A stretch of 64,000 nucleotides of DNA from Streblospio benedicti (Eukaryota; Annelida; Polychaeta; Spionida; Spionidae). The notes beneath the pieces were generated by a model, which was not told the origin of the DNA, did no database searches, and was given only the letters and a program-made list of their open reading frames with translations. The DNA is taken from assembly GCA_019095985.1 (NCBI GenBank), contig CM032664.1, positions 19,466,335 to 19,530,334 of the forward strand, read 5' to 3'. Positions 45,964-60,900 of the stretch are shown here, piece after piece (position 1 is the stretch's first letter; every line of letters begins with the position of its first letter). A program made the position numbers and the translations under genes.

Positions 45964-48900
45964 CTGCAGCAGACGACACTCGTTACGCTTTACACGTACT
46001 TAAATTCTGCTAATACATTTTTATTTCTACCAAATCCAAAACAACCAAGAATCACTTATGTAAGACAACAACTGATTGGAGCTGTTAATAATTCAATTGT
46101 TGTTTTTTATGCGCATAATTACAAAAAAAACACCAAAAAACACACAAAAAAACACCACATCTGCTCATTATGGGAACTTACAAGTAAGTGTTTATACTGT
46201 ATGTGACATACCTGAGTGAGAAGAGCCGGGTGAGCGGGCGTGCTTGGTGCGGAATGTGCCCATCGATTGGGACACACCATCTGCCAGGATGAACTGTTCA
46301 CGCAGCTCTATGTTTGTGCGGCCTTTAGCTGGTGACGGACAAAAGAGGGAGGTTAGCATGCGAGGGGGAGAGATAAGGGGCTAATCATGTCTCGTGGTGT
46401 CATTTATAATTGTGATAGGGGATTCAGCTTTGAAAATATATTTATGAAACTTATAGGGTACACATGAATATATTAAACGTGAAATAGATGAAAAATATTT
46501 CTGAGACTAAAATATTTCATGAAATTTTGAAATTGTTCTTATTTCACAAAATGATTTTGAGTAATATATGAATACAATATGTATGCCATTAAATGAAGGA
46601 ATAATTTTAGTGATGATCTGTAAAATGCAACATCCAATCCATGTAAAATCATGCATTTAATTAGAAACAGAGCATTCCACAGTGAACAGGCGTGTTATTG
46701 GTACATCAAGGGGTCAATGAGAAAGAGAAGAGTTGGGTTTGTCAAGAAAGATTCATTGGATTGCTGAGGTTAGAGGAGGACCATGTGGTCGGAGTAGACA
46801 GTGCTGTAAGAGAATCTGCTGCAGACGCTACTTGTGTCTTCGATGGATTCGGCAATCGATTCTGCTGTGCTGCTGAACCGAGAGAAACCACGGATTGCCG
46901 ATAGGAACTCATCCATTTCTTCTTTTTGTTTTGCTAAATACAAACAAAACTCTGAGGACTAGGTCTTTAAATTAGTTTGAATTGTTTGCCATTTACTATT
47001 ACAGCACTCCAAAATTCAATACTTTCTGCTGGTTTTCCAAACTTTTATGGTAACATCCATTACTTATTTTCTACAATTTCTTGACTATAGTGCAAGGTTA
47101 AACATTGACCTAAAAATGCATAAACATAAACAATAAATTGTTCAAAAATCAAAACAATCATGCTCTACAAAATGTTATTTATGATAAAAATATTATTCGG
47201 GATGTGAGCAGAGGGATACATGGAATTCAACGTGCTCATGCACTCAATTTTCTCTCGCTTGCTGAATATCTTCTTGATGGTAATTTCTATTTCAAGACAC
47301 TATCATTGACACAAATATTTTCGCGTGTTACTCTCTTTACACTTTGTCATCACAATGTTAGTATTAATGTCAAAAGATTTCTTGTACCACTTTGAAATCG
47401 ATGGCGATACTGTAGTTTTAATAAACAACTGTATCTTCATGATTATAAAGTGATTTATGAAATCACACACTTTCTAATCAGGGCAGATGCATCTAACACT
47501 GGTCATTCCAAAAACCTTTTGTGGATGACATACATTGTACAAGCTGCGCCAAGGGATAGGAGTATCTGCGTTTAAACAGCAGCTTGAGGCGTCGGCGTCT
47601 CCACACACCCACTGTGACGGGGACAGGGAATAGAACATGCTCATCATCACACTAGATAAGGCTGACTGCACGTATAGTTTGTTCCTTTTGACAATCATGT
47701 TTACCAATCAAAGAAAATTGTTTAAATATGTTTTTGTCCTTATATTAGAATTTTATTGATTTTGCAATACGATTTCTGATTGGTAAAACTAGTTTGAGAA
47801 AGGAAAAACATACAAATGCTTGGTGAATAAATATATATTTTCAGATATAAGTAAGTAGGCTTTAAATTATTATGGAGCACATATTCAAGTGATGCTTGTA
47901 CTTGTGTTTGGGTGTTTGTACTTGTGTTTTGTGTATTGGTGTTTTATTCGGTGTGTTTGGTTGTGTTTAAAGGATATTATGCAGAAGCCTGCAGCCGAAA
48001 GCTAACAAGAATTTCTTCACCACCATAAGAAATACATTAGACAGACGACCCACTTCAAAGAATGTTGGATTGTACAATGAACGTGAAAGATATAAAATAT
48101 GAAGGACACCTGAACATAAGTAGATATAGAAAAATATAACCCAAACAGATACCGGTAGAAAGTACACATAACAATCCAATAACATGCTCACAGTCAGAAA
48201 TCTAAAAAATAACTTAAAGATCAAAAGCCATTTCATAAATGAAAGTATAACCCTAACTGCTTAACAAGTAAAGAACTTTACAAAAGTAAATTGAAATTTA
48301 TTTATTTTTCTTACGCTTTTTAATCTTTTCTTTTTCTCTTTCTTCGGTGACAGTGTGCTCTTTAAAAATTATAATAGACACTACATATAGGTATTGTGAT
48401 ATTAAATTTGAATATTGGAATTTTACTTTACAGTTTGCATTGACTCTAATAGGCAAGTTTAATTGCAATATATGTTAATCCAATACACCATATACTTTTA
48501 CATGACAATATCATAACTAAAATAAGAAAATAGCAACCTCTACTGACAAAAATATTAAGGTACAAAGCATTTTACTGTTTACAATAATATAACATCAATA
48601 CATGAAATAATGACTAACAAAAATCTAAAACAGCATATGGACAATACAATATCAGCTAGCATACAATAAATAAGGCATAAGGTAAACAAAATACCGAGTT
48701 ACATATTCTTTATGGTAAATGAATGCAAAAATAACTGTCTACGGCACTAATAATGGCAGGATTCAAACAGGTAAAAAAAAAAGCGGGCATACAAAACATG
48801 AATGTGAAAAACAAATGTGAAATATGAAATAATCATGAGAACAATTTCTGTGAATTTTCATACAATGCTTATAATTTTGAACTCATAATTATCCCATGAA

Positions 48901-51900
48901 ACAGCTATAAAATAAGCTCAACATAACATATAATGTGGGGTTGCAACAGAATCTGAAAAGATCGCCTAGAACATAAAACGAATGCAGCAACAACAGTGAT
49001 ATAAATTGCGAGACTAACTTGGACAATAGTGAACGTGAACGTGAGCTGACGAGTCTTGAAGGGCCAGCATTTCGGAATGTGTGATCACATGACCTGACTC
49101 GGTGTAAATAACTGAAGAGGCAGCAGTAGGAATAAACAAAACATCATATGATAGCTATCAATGATACCCTCATTAAACAGTTATGGAAATAGTTTGACAT
49201 AATTTAACACAAGAAACGAACAGAGAACATCAGTCACATTAGACATAGTGGTGGTTAAAAAAATAATGCTGTCTTCAAAATCATTTTAAATCTGCTGTTT
49301 AGCGGTTTAGCATTTTAGCAGGTGTTATAGCAGCAGTAGAAAGAGATTGCAAACATTCTTAATAGGAAGTATGTAAAATGTTACTCAAGAAAGAATAATG
49401 AGGTAGTCTATGGTATTCAACTGCATGGTTTACACACTTTTCAGATGAATTACTATGACCAAAGCTTCACCCTATGCACTGTGGGTCAATATTTCACTGA
49501 CAATTGGCTACAATGCCACTAGTTTCTAAGGTGAATTTCCTCACTGTTGACCCTGTGGCATCTAGCATCACTGACATCAAGTGATTCTGCCACAGTGCCT
49601 AGCGTGGCCTGACTGCGCTGCTGCCCGGCGAGCATTAACCTAACCTACCTCTGCAAGGGTCGTTCTTGACGAGGAACTCATCGAGCGCCACCCAGCCGCC
49701 ACCCACACGCACCATCACCGTGCTGCGCAGAATCCGCACCAGACGCAGCTTCTGCGACTCACCGAAACTGCAGGGGCACAAATACAGCGCTGATTATCTC
49801 TTTTCAAATGAAAATGTGAATGTTCCAAACAGAAGATACAACTTCAATGTAAGTCTCAGATTTATGTGATGTAGAAATAGTGTCACCTACCCTGTATTTG
49901 CCCTCGCCAATCTTGTGGATGCGGTACTGTTTCTGGCAAGTGCACTTGGAGGCTTGTCTCTTCACCTCGTCATGAATGCGTTCTTGGTCAGGAGCCGCGC
50001 CCATCTACAACCACAACAGGACCAGGTGAAAAACAGTGGGTCAAAACCAGGATATAAAGCTAGATGCAGTGTATGGCTATGTTCAAAACGTCAGGGTCAG
50101 GTAAAATCAAATGGGTTCAAAGCCATGATACAAGGCTAGATACTGTCAAAATGGAATCAGCTGTAGCTAGATACGTGCTGATTGACAGTTCAGAGACATC
50201 TGGAGATCTTCTGTATAACATGTGACATCTGAGATTGGGACAAGACTTAGTGCCTAAACTTGTATCAGACGAATATTCTATAAACATGTGTAAATTGGAA
50301 TCGGTTATGGTCATCTATGTAAAACAACAAATTAAGTGTAGACATGTATAACTGTCGAGTAACTTACATCTCTGTCTGGTCGAAGAGCCATGACAAACTC
50401 CTTATAGTCAATGTATCCATCTCGATCTTGGTCAAATATATCGGAAACTGCTTCCATTTCCATTCTTGTGGTTGGGAATTCTACAATAATACAGATAATG
50501 GAATTTCAAATAACATGAATTGAAACAAAACTACGCTACAAAAGAATTTGAAAGAAAAAACATTAATTGTCTTCTAACAGTACACGTTTAGCATTGAAGC
50601 TAGATACAAAAACATTCTTATCAAATAGAATCAAATAATTGTATGTTAATATATTAAGACATACATGTATGTTCCGGTTATTCAAATACTGAATGAGTAT
50701 TCAATGTATAATGAGTACAAATTACTGCGTACATATTTAGCACATTTAATGAATGAATTGTTTGATGTGTACATATTTAGCACATTTTATGAATGGATGG
50801 TTTGATACATGTAAGTAAATGCTACCATGCAAACAAAAACTAAACTTAATGCATAACAATAAATCAAGAACAACAAAATATGACAAATTATACCATGCTT
50901 TTCTGGTTGCTAGTGGCTTTTCAAATTATAGGAAACCTACATTATAGCATAACATGCTCCAAGTATGTGTAATATGATTTCACGACAAAAACAAAACTTA
51001 ACACACATTGTGTATTCATAGAGGATATTTTAAAGACGATTGGTACATTCAAACATGGAAACTGTGAATGCCCATTGAATGAGTAATATGAGAAAAATAT
51101 CATTATTAGAGGCATCATTTTGTATATATTGTAAATATTTATAATTTGAGTAGTTTGGTATGATCTATATCTTTTGTAAGTACTACATTCAATGCTGCAT
51201 TTTTATGAACACATTACAATTTACATATGAATAGCAATGTTTCGACCTATAATACAAACTCAGGTTTTCATTATAGGTTCAAGAACATTTTAAGGGACAC
51301 ACAGTGATGTTGGAATAGCTTACCAGCTCTTCTCCAATTTGCAAGACGACCTAAGTAAAATTCAACATTTATAGATGCAAAGTCTCAAACACTAATGATA
51401 TGTGTTAGATGTTTTCTAGGAAATATTAGCTTGACCGTTGTAACATGCTGTCTAAAGGAACTACATTAATGGTATAACCTAAAGATACACCCATTCATGA
51501 TTCCATAGGATGCAAATGAATAAGGTCATTCCTGTAAAATTATAAATTACCGCCAAGAACTGCAGACATTATGGCTGTAATCAAGTAAATTTCAAAGTAT
51601 GACACAAGTAAAAAGGAGATGAGTCTGATGATACACATCTGTACAGTGAATAAAATGGGTTTTTTACAACCTCCTCCACTAATAGAACAAATAGTGGTCA
51701 CATAGACACTTTAGGACAAATAATAGTTCTACTTAATTCTAATATGATTTGTCAACAATATACAAGGTTCAAAGATAAAAGCAAAATGATGTTGGATGAC
51801 AATTGTAAGGCACCAATTAAAATCAGTGACTTACTGGATGCAAGGATTCCTTGAATGAACTCTTCCCGTGTGACTTTCCCGTCGTGGTCTCGATCTTGTT

Positions 51901-54900
51901 TACGGAAGAAGTCCATCACTCGGGACTTGTTATGATTCATCCATTTCATGTAGCGCTTTCGCCAGTCATCGAAGTCAAAGTTTTTCATTCTCTCCATCTA
52001 AAAAAAGCAATGTACATGAAAGAAAAATTGAACCAGGACATGCTACCTTTTATACGGTTAAGAACAGCAAGATATGATTAAACTATAGAGTAGATATCGT
52101 CAATCTCATTCCGTGTAGAGCAGCTTGGTGATGTAATTTTGTTACCTCATTCAGCCTGTCCAGCATGTCCTGCAGCTTGCGTCTGCGGTCCATGGCCATG
52201 AGCCACACGCCGCGCCACTTGTTGAACAGCGCACCAACCTGCGGGTTTGTGAACTGGGGCTCGGGCGTCTTGTGACCTTCTTTCTTGCCACTGTTGGTGA
52301 ACCAAAGAGAACACACAATTAAACCAACAACAAATTCTGTGTTCAGTTACAGCTAAATATATAAACCTATATTACAATGTACTTATAGTTAAAATCTAAC
52401 ACGTAACCAAATTAACATTGCACTTACACAGACTTTCTTGGAGTAGAGCGCTGCCCATAGCGAGACCTGGGAATGGCTGTGTGCGATGGCTCCGTCTGTT
52501 TCCTCTTTCCAGTCTTGGTGATCTTCTCCACTTCAGGCTGCTTGGCATGAATATCGCCTTCAAATGTGGCATGATCATGCAGCAGCTGTTCAATGATGGG
52601 AATATTGTCGGGTATGTCCTGCGCGTCCTGGGCTCGCAAAGATGCCTCGGCCCCGGTGAGCCAGGCCATGAGCTGCTCGAGCAGGTTCGCCTGGTCCTTC
52701 AGGCTGGAGAGGTTGTCGCCAATCTTCCTCTCACGTTGCGTTGCCCACGACGTCACTTCCTCCCACCGCGCATGTAGGATGGTAAGCCAGTGCTTGACGG
52801 TGGTGACGGCGTCCGGATGGCACTGGTTGAGGATCTCATTGCCGAGGTGTACGCACTCGTGCAGCTTGCCCTCCTGAGCCTTGAGCTCGCCGAGGAAGAG
52901 CTTGTGCTGCTCGAGATTGCTCTCGAGAGCAGCCTCGTCATCAGGCAGTGTGCCCTGGTAGCGCAGTGTGCGCTCAGCGTCGGCCAGCCAGTCGAGCAGC
53001 AGGTGCGTCTTCTTGTGGAAGGCTTCGGCCTCGGCGAGGGCGGCCGCCAGCCGGTCCGCCTTGCTGCCCGACAGCCGTGCCACCTTGTCCCACTTGGTGG
53101 TGAGATCGATGAGCTGCGCCTGCAGGTGGCTGCTGTCCTCCTCCGATCGGTCCATCATCTCCTTGGCCGCCTTGCGCACCTGCGCCACCTGATCCTTGCG
53201 CTTGGCCAGCTCCTGCTGGAAGGCCTTGTGCTCCTCGTGCAGCGCGTTGACGGTGTCGAGGTCGCCGTGCACCGGCAGGTCCTCGGCCAGCGCTGGCTCC
53301 ACCTTGTACAGCCAGTCGAGCAGCGCCTGCAGCGCGTCCTTGAACTGGCCCGAGAACAGCAGCGCCTCCTCCAACACACGCTGTCTGCAATGGGAGTTGG
53401 CAAGGTGATGTTAATAGCATGCTCTTTTCATGTGATGATGTTACACCGATATTTTAATATGATTGATATTTTGATAATGGTGTTGAGGTAAAAATAGAGG
53501 TGAGGCTGATAATGATGGCGTTATATGAAGTGTTTCATTTCAAGAAATTAACATTGTTATGATGGAGTGCAAAAATGTACTTCATAAAGATAGATTTGTT
53601 ATTATTACCTGTCAACTGATTTGTTGCATAGAGCCGTCCACTTGTTTTTCAACTGAGAGAGCATATCATTAATAGTCTGATGGTCCATTTTGGGAGATTT
53701 TTCTTTCAGAACTCTTCCCATGCGCATCACATGGTCAAACGCTGGCTGTTTAGTTCCTAGAGTGCGCTGGAATTCCTTGTGCTTGTGGATCTGTTGAATA
53801 CATATATCCGAATTAAGTGAAGACTACTCTAAAATACTGAGCTACAAATTGCCGTTCCAATCATCTGACTAACTTACCTGTAATTTGATTTTGTCTGGGT
53901 CATTGCCCACATTTGCCTCATCCTCGATGGTTTTCGCATTGTCATCAAGCCAGTCGACAAGATCTTTCCATGTGTCATGGAACATCTTAGCCTCTTTGTA
54001 GCCCTGCTCTAGTTGGCGCGTCCGCTGGGCAGAGCGAGACACGACATTCTCCCACCGATGTTGGACACTAAAACAATGACATTATAATACATGATATTTT
54101 TAAGTGTGACATGTTATCTTTCCCAATGAATATTATTTTGTTATATTGTTGTTGATTTAAAAAGAAATCAAAACATAATGTATTGTTTCTAACAATATAT
54201 GTGTTATGGCATTACAATAATGTATTGTTTCTAACAATATATGTGTTATGGCATTATTAGAGAAAAAGAATTCCGCCAATTGAAACACACCTGTTGAGCA
54301 GGTTCTTGATGAGGATGACATCCTGCTTCTGGCTGAAGTACTTGAGGTGGGTGCCGGTCTTGTCAAGGCCGGCCATGGGCTCGCGGTGCTCAGTCACGTC
54401 CTTCTGCAGCACTTTGTGCTCCTCCACCTGCTCCAGCACCGTGTCCATGACGCGCGACACGGGCCTCAGGTTGTTGAGCTCGCGCTCAGTCTCTGTCAGC
54501 CACAAGATGAAGGCATTCAGATTATCGTGGAAGCCGTTGGCCTGGGCGAGCGCGTCCTCCAGCTTAGTCTTGCGGTCGGTGGCGCGGCCCATGATGTTGT
54601 CCCAGCGCGTCTGCATGGTGGCCAGCGCCTGCTTGAGGCTGCGCACGGCTCCGCCCTGCTCCTCCTGACCGCCGGACTTGCCCAGCAGCTGGCGGCCGGT
54701 GTCCAGCAGGCTCTGCACTCGCGGCGCGTTCTCCTCCAGCTCGCGGAAGATGTCCATGAATTTGTCGAGCTGCTCCCTGGCGGTGTCGGGCAGCCCGCCC
54801 ACCGGCTTGGACGTGATCATCTGGCCGTCGATCTCGCTAAGCCGCACCAGCAGGTCCTGCAGCTCCTCGTGGAATGTCTTTGCCTCACGCAGAGAGTCCG

Positions 54901-57900
54901 CCAGCTCCAGCTGCTTGTCGCGGCACTTGGCCAGCACCACCTGCAGCACATAATGCTGAGGTTTTTAACAACACAGACGCAAATAAGAAGATGGATCTCA
55001 TTCAAGGGAATGATTAAATACATTTACTTAGCCGACAATATATGTATGCTTTGATTTGATTCTGATGTATTGTGGCAAATAAATAAAAAGCGTATTCCAT
55101 TTCATCTACTTTAAGTTTAATCAATACTCTTAAAAGGTCTTGAATTGAATATATGTACTTGGATGGAACATTCCCGCAGTGATAATGGAATTCCGTGCAC
55201 AACTCCCCCTGTACTGACCTCCCACTGTTTGTTGAGTCTGTCGAGCTTGTTGCGGGTGCCCGTGGCCGTGGCTCCGCCCTCGCTGCTGATCACCTCGGCG
55301 CCCGCTGCGTTCACGTTGGTGATCGTGCCCTCGTGCGCATGAACATCATTCTGTATGATCTGGTGCCAAACACAACGTCAACATGATAAAATTGGTTGAA
55401 TTTTTCGGTTAGTTCTGTTTGATGTATTTGCTTTAGAATATTGTTTTCAATTCATACTTTGGAATTTTTTGGCTGATGCATTTATAATAAATGTTGTTAG
55501 ATGTACAATTTCATTACAGTGGTAGCCCGATAGCATATTGTTAAGAAGCTGTATAACTCCAGTAAAATGAATTCATATGAAAATGAACAGATTCATGTTC
55601 AACTTACTCTCAATTTAGCAAGTTCTAGTTCGATGGTGCGTGGATCTCCAAACACGGGCTGGAATTCATCCAAGGTCCACTCAGTTCTGTCCAGCCAACT
55701 CAATACCTCATCAATGGCAGATTGGAACTGACCGAGGCTAAGCAGGGCATTTTGCAGTTTAGCCTAGAAAAAAATTCATTCAATTTTCAGACTTATGTTT
55801 TGTAACATATAACTTGTAATTTTTCAGTAATAGAATCAAAGTTTTGACATGCTTTTTGACATACAAGAAAAAAAAAACAACGGCTGGTTAGATACAAATA
55901 ATATACCATGTAGGTATCACGTTAGATAAGGGAATTGAGTAACAGAAGAAATCCATATCACACAGAAAAACGCATTTTATTTTCATTTTGACATTTGACA
56001 CACAATTTGTTTTAATACAGCCCAAATACAATACCTTTCTGTCGGAGATCCCTTCAATGAGCTGATCCCACTTATGGTTGAGATCGCTCATGGGAGATTT
56101 GATGTAGGCTGCCTGCTCTGTGGGAGACTCCTTGGTCAGTTCTTGTGCTGTCTGGTTCAGCATTTCGATACTCAGAGACTTGGGATGAACCGTATCTCTA
56201 AATGCCTTCAGCTCTTCCATCTGTGCTTTTACAGCATCCGTGTCTGTGGCAATGTGGCCCATTCCACTCAATGATTGCTCTTTTTCTTTGAGCCATGTTA
56301 ATGTTTTCTAAAAAGTAGATACATAATTTTGTTTGTGGATTATACTTTTAGAAGAATTAAATGCACATCATCTAACAAACACTATTCTATTTTCCAAAAG
56401 ATAGCAACATAATGAAACACTTTTCATTATTCTAATTCATCATGGTCTTAATTAGCTATCTAAAAAATACAAGACGGCAATAACTTGAGTGTTTATGTAG
56501 GATGAAATAGTTTTGGTGCAATAATTGGTGAAAAGATGAAAATCGTGACAAAACATAATTATATTGAAAGCATGTGAAAAAAATATGTGATAAATCTCAT
56601 AAACCAAAGAGTGCAATTTTACCATTTCATATTATATTCACAATAAATGTATCATCTCAATATCCATATCAACCTCAAAATTATTTGTGACTAAGAAGCA
56701 GCAATACCAAAATACCTACTTTTATCAATTTCGTAGTTATTCCTGACTGATTACACACACAATAAAATAGAGAACTAGAAATAACACTACAGATTAAACC
56801 TAGGCTATGCTGTATTATGTTATGTTATACAAATAAATTAACAAGTAACAGTTGTAATAAAGTAATAGTAAAAAAGCTAAAATGCAATTATATATTTTTC
56901 AATGACAACGATTTAGCGCAATAATACATCAGCAATAAAAATACTCAACAATTTTCAACACCTGCATCAAATAGACAGTCTCCGTAGCAGTTTATAAAAT
57001 GCCTCCACTCACCATGAGTTCGTCCTGGAAGCTGGTCGCCTTGGCGAGCGCCGTCATCAGCGCCTTGCTGCGCTTCTCGTACTGATCTGTGACGTCGCCC
57101 CACGCTGAGTCCATGTCATCCACATTCTTCTCCACCTCCGGCTTGTCCGGCTCCCCAATGAGCCCCAACAGCTCCTCACCCATCTCGTGGATCGTGGCCA
57201 GGCCGGGCTGGGCGATATCCAGCTCCTCCTTCAATGCCTGTCATCAGGGACAATGGGGAATGTTAGCGCTCAGTAGCATGGATATAAATGGTCACACATT
57301 GGCTTAGGCTTTTTTAAATTAGGTTTTCACTTTAAAAAAAATTCTCACTGTTCCTTTCTATATATATGATTTACTTTGAAATTAAGAGCTTGCCTAAAAT
57401 GCTTAGTAACTGATACAAATTGACGATTCTGTGTCTAGATTAGCTCAGAGCCTTCAGAGGATTAAAGTACTCATACATCACATATCATTCTACCTACATG
57501 TAATGTGCAAATGTTGAACCAACTGTCATTTCATACTCATAGCTTATTTAAAGCTGTCATAAGAGAGTAACAAAACACAATTGCAATGCAACCATCATCT
57601 TATCTAAAGTGCATAGCCTCACCTCCAGCGCTTCTTGCTGCTCTTTGATGGCTCTCGGCTCCAGAGCGGGTGTTTCCTGGACACCCAGTGTATCCTGAAT
57701 GTCTTTCAGTGTATTCAGGAGGCCATTAAGATCATCCCAGAATTTCTCAGATGTTTCAAGTGTTTGTTCAAGATGTGCATTTCTCTCTTCTGTCTCTGAT
57801 TTCACCTTCTCATACATGTCCATTAGTTTTTCAACCTTTTCTTTCAGTTCTGAAACGAATGATGCAAATGTATCAGTTTACTAAAAGAGACAATTTTCAA

Positions 57901-60900
57901 CTAACACTTATGGAAACATAATTCTAAAATAAATTGATAACAGAACGCATTTTCTTCTTTCGGAAAATAAGAGTGATTCTCATGTTAAGGTGAAAAAGCT
58001 TAAACAGACATGGATGAACTACAATGTGTCCCAGTAACACAATGCAAACTTTATATCGATGAGGTTGTCAAAAGGGAAGTCTCATATTACCTGCAACATT
58101 CCAAACCCTTGAGTATGCCATTATTAATATCGCTGCACTTGTGCTACACATGTGCCAGTGTGACATGACGTGCCCGCAACCATGCCCCTGCTTTCATACA
58201 TCAGTGTAGTGTGCGTGTCACGTACCTGCGGCGGCATCGTCGTCCATGCCGCTGTTGGCGAGCAGTTCGTCAGCCACATCCTTGACGTGCGCGAGCGCGG
58301 CAAGGCGCTGGTCGAGGTCCTCGAGGATGGCGGCACCCTCGTCCAGCTGGTCGCGCAGCTTGTCTGGGTGCGCAGACACCGGCTCAGCCTTCTCCACCTG
58401 CTCCACCGCAGCACTCAGCGTCTCCTCCAGACCCTCCAGCTTGTCGTCAAACTGAATGGGGGGAAAACGTGCACCATTAGAACCACCAAAGTTTTCTTAA
58501 TGGATCAGAACATGGTTTGAGTGAATGTGGTTGAAATGCTGTATCGTTATCAAAATGAGCGCGGGCCATTCTCATGAGAATGTGAATAAGAGTAATAAGT
58601 TGTGTAAAATGCAATGGAATTACGAGGGTGAGAAGAAAAGCAGAGCGTGGTCTATACTACGTATGTATTAGTAAAATTGCACATTAACAATCAGGTTTTC
58701 TAAAATGCAGTATAGGTCAAACTGGAAGAGTAATTGAAACAGTGATGTTCCTACTACTATATTTTTTAAATTGCAATTCTATAGAATGAATATACACACA
58801 AGAGATTATACTGAATAATACGAAAATGGATAAATGAAACTTTAGTCCAATAATTCATGAATATAAATATTAAATCAATTTACAAGATTATTTTATCAAA
58901 ATAACAAAAACATTGTCCATTTTTATGATTTAAAAAAAAGTGTTTGAAAAATAAAATATCAATTAATATTGTAATTATCAGTATATCAAAATGCTAAATG
59001 TGGCTTTGCATTATTAGTAATAAATATTGGGTGTATTTAATCAAAATGCAGTTGATACTTCTGAAACATGAATAATGCAACAACTTTTCCTATCATTATA
59101 CCTAATCAGATGAGAAAATGGAATTGTAAAAAGAATGGTGCATATGATAATAAAAATGTGTCATTACTATTAAAAAACTAATACCGTCCAACCTTTGTTA
59201 GATAAAAAAATATGTGTGCATAATAAAAGGTGATCCATTTTATATTTCAAGGACCAGGTACTACTGTTTCCACAGAAAACTTTTGCTCCCAAATGAAAAG
59301 AATTAAACAGACATAAAGGAGTGACCCTTCCTTAACTCACCATACTAAGTAACGATCGTGGATTTATCGATTTTATATGATTCGATGTTATGTTTGTTCT
59401 TGACAGATCATTTTTCGAAGGAGATTTGGCTACTAGTTGTGTTTCTAGCATTCCAACCTATAACATTATCACAGTCAGTAAAACATTCTTACATATATCC
59501 TACATCTCTATTTTGCTCCTAGCAAATGTGCCAGCATCACAATTCACTCAGGCTTAGCTATGCCACTAATCAGAGGCAACATAAGATGGTGCTACATTAA
59601 ATGCATAGTTCGCAATATCTATTTTTCTGGAATGAAATGAGCTAACTACACAACACAACTCAAGCCACTCATAGCTATGTTATAATAATGTGATTAATGT
59701 AAAGCAATGATTATTTCCAATGTCGTAAGCTAGCAAGATGGGACTCACTGCTGACGTCTGCTGCAGTGCCTCATCCAGGGAGTTGCTGCGGGCGCGGATG
59801 CCGTTCTTGATGGCGTCGAAGCGCGCATTGTCCTCATCGATGGTCCCGTCCACCTTGTCGCGGTCCTCGTCTCCCACCAGTTTGGCAAGCGCCGACCCCG
59901 TCTTGTTGAGCCGGTCGACCAGCGGCTTGGTGTCTGCCACCGTCTGACGCAGAACCTGGCGCAGAAAGGAACAGGGAGATAATCAGCCGCTCAAGTTTAC
60001 ATTCAACACTTATATATGGGTGATCATGTACTTGGTTTGTATTAGCAGTTATATATTTTCACTGTCAATAAAAACAATGAAAAACGTTTCTCAATAACAC
60101 ATTTTACTAATAACTACAGAAATCATCATGTGTTACGGCTTATTCTCACATATTTGCTTAATCAATTTTTCAGTAAGAGTGGAAGGTGGAAAGATTCACA
60201 ATTTGCAAGTGAAGCTGTGTATTTCGTGTCTCACCTTGACCATGTCCTGCTGCTGCTTGATCTGCTCTGTGTTGAGGGCCGGCGGATCCTGCTTGCTCAC
60301 ATCTCGCTCGGTCTCCTCCAGCCAGCTCACCAGCTCCTCATGCGTCTCGGTGAAGTCCTGCAGGAAGCGTGAAGCGAGAGGTCACAGATCTTAACACTTC
60401 TTTTATTTATTAGCGGTTGGTGGATAAGTATTACAAATATTAAAATTCTGACATTGCTTCTGTTATATAAATTCAAGAATTGTTTGAAGATTGGTATTTT
60501 TGGTGGACTGGAATGTTTTGAGGTTCAAACTGTATAATTGTTATTGATGTAAGAATTGCAAGAAACAAAGATCATTAAAAATGTACATAAGTGTGAATGG
60601 CCACATACCTTTGCTAGAGGTAGAGCTTGTTCCAAGATACTAAGTCTGTCAGCGCTCAGTTTTGTGAGATTATCTGCATGGTGTTTAAGGTCATCCATCT
60701 TGTCCTTGATGACAGGATCATCTTCCAGTGATCCAGACTCGCGTCTGATCCTCTTTGCCGCTGAAATCAGGTCTCTGGCCTTTGCTTTCTGGGCCGTGAT
60801 GTCATCGTTGAGTGACTGCATCAAATAAAACTCCAAATTTGAGGTTTTGCACATTTAAAGGATAGACAATGATATTTGTTGATTCAGTGGTTAGGAAGAT

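Noticed and set aside
49023-49120. minus-strand Ser/Arg-rich segment that could be another tail exon
   Set aside because: Has an AG and a GTTAGT, but the exit phase does not match the KGRTN exon, unlike the three candidates kept.
52790-53491. 233-codon plus-strand open frame (Leu/Val/Gln-rich) and a 148-codon minus frame over the same bases
   Set aside because: Shadows of the 957-base spectrin-repeat exon on the minus strand, caused by high GC; no homology in either frame.
54347-55054. 235-codon plus-strand open frame
   Set aside because: Antisense shadow of the spectraplakin exon 54291-54940.
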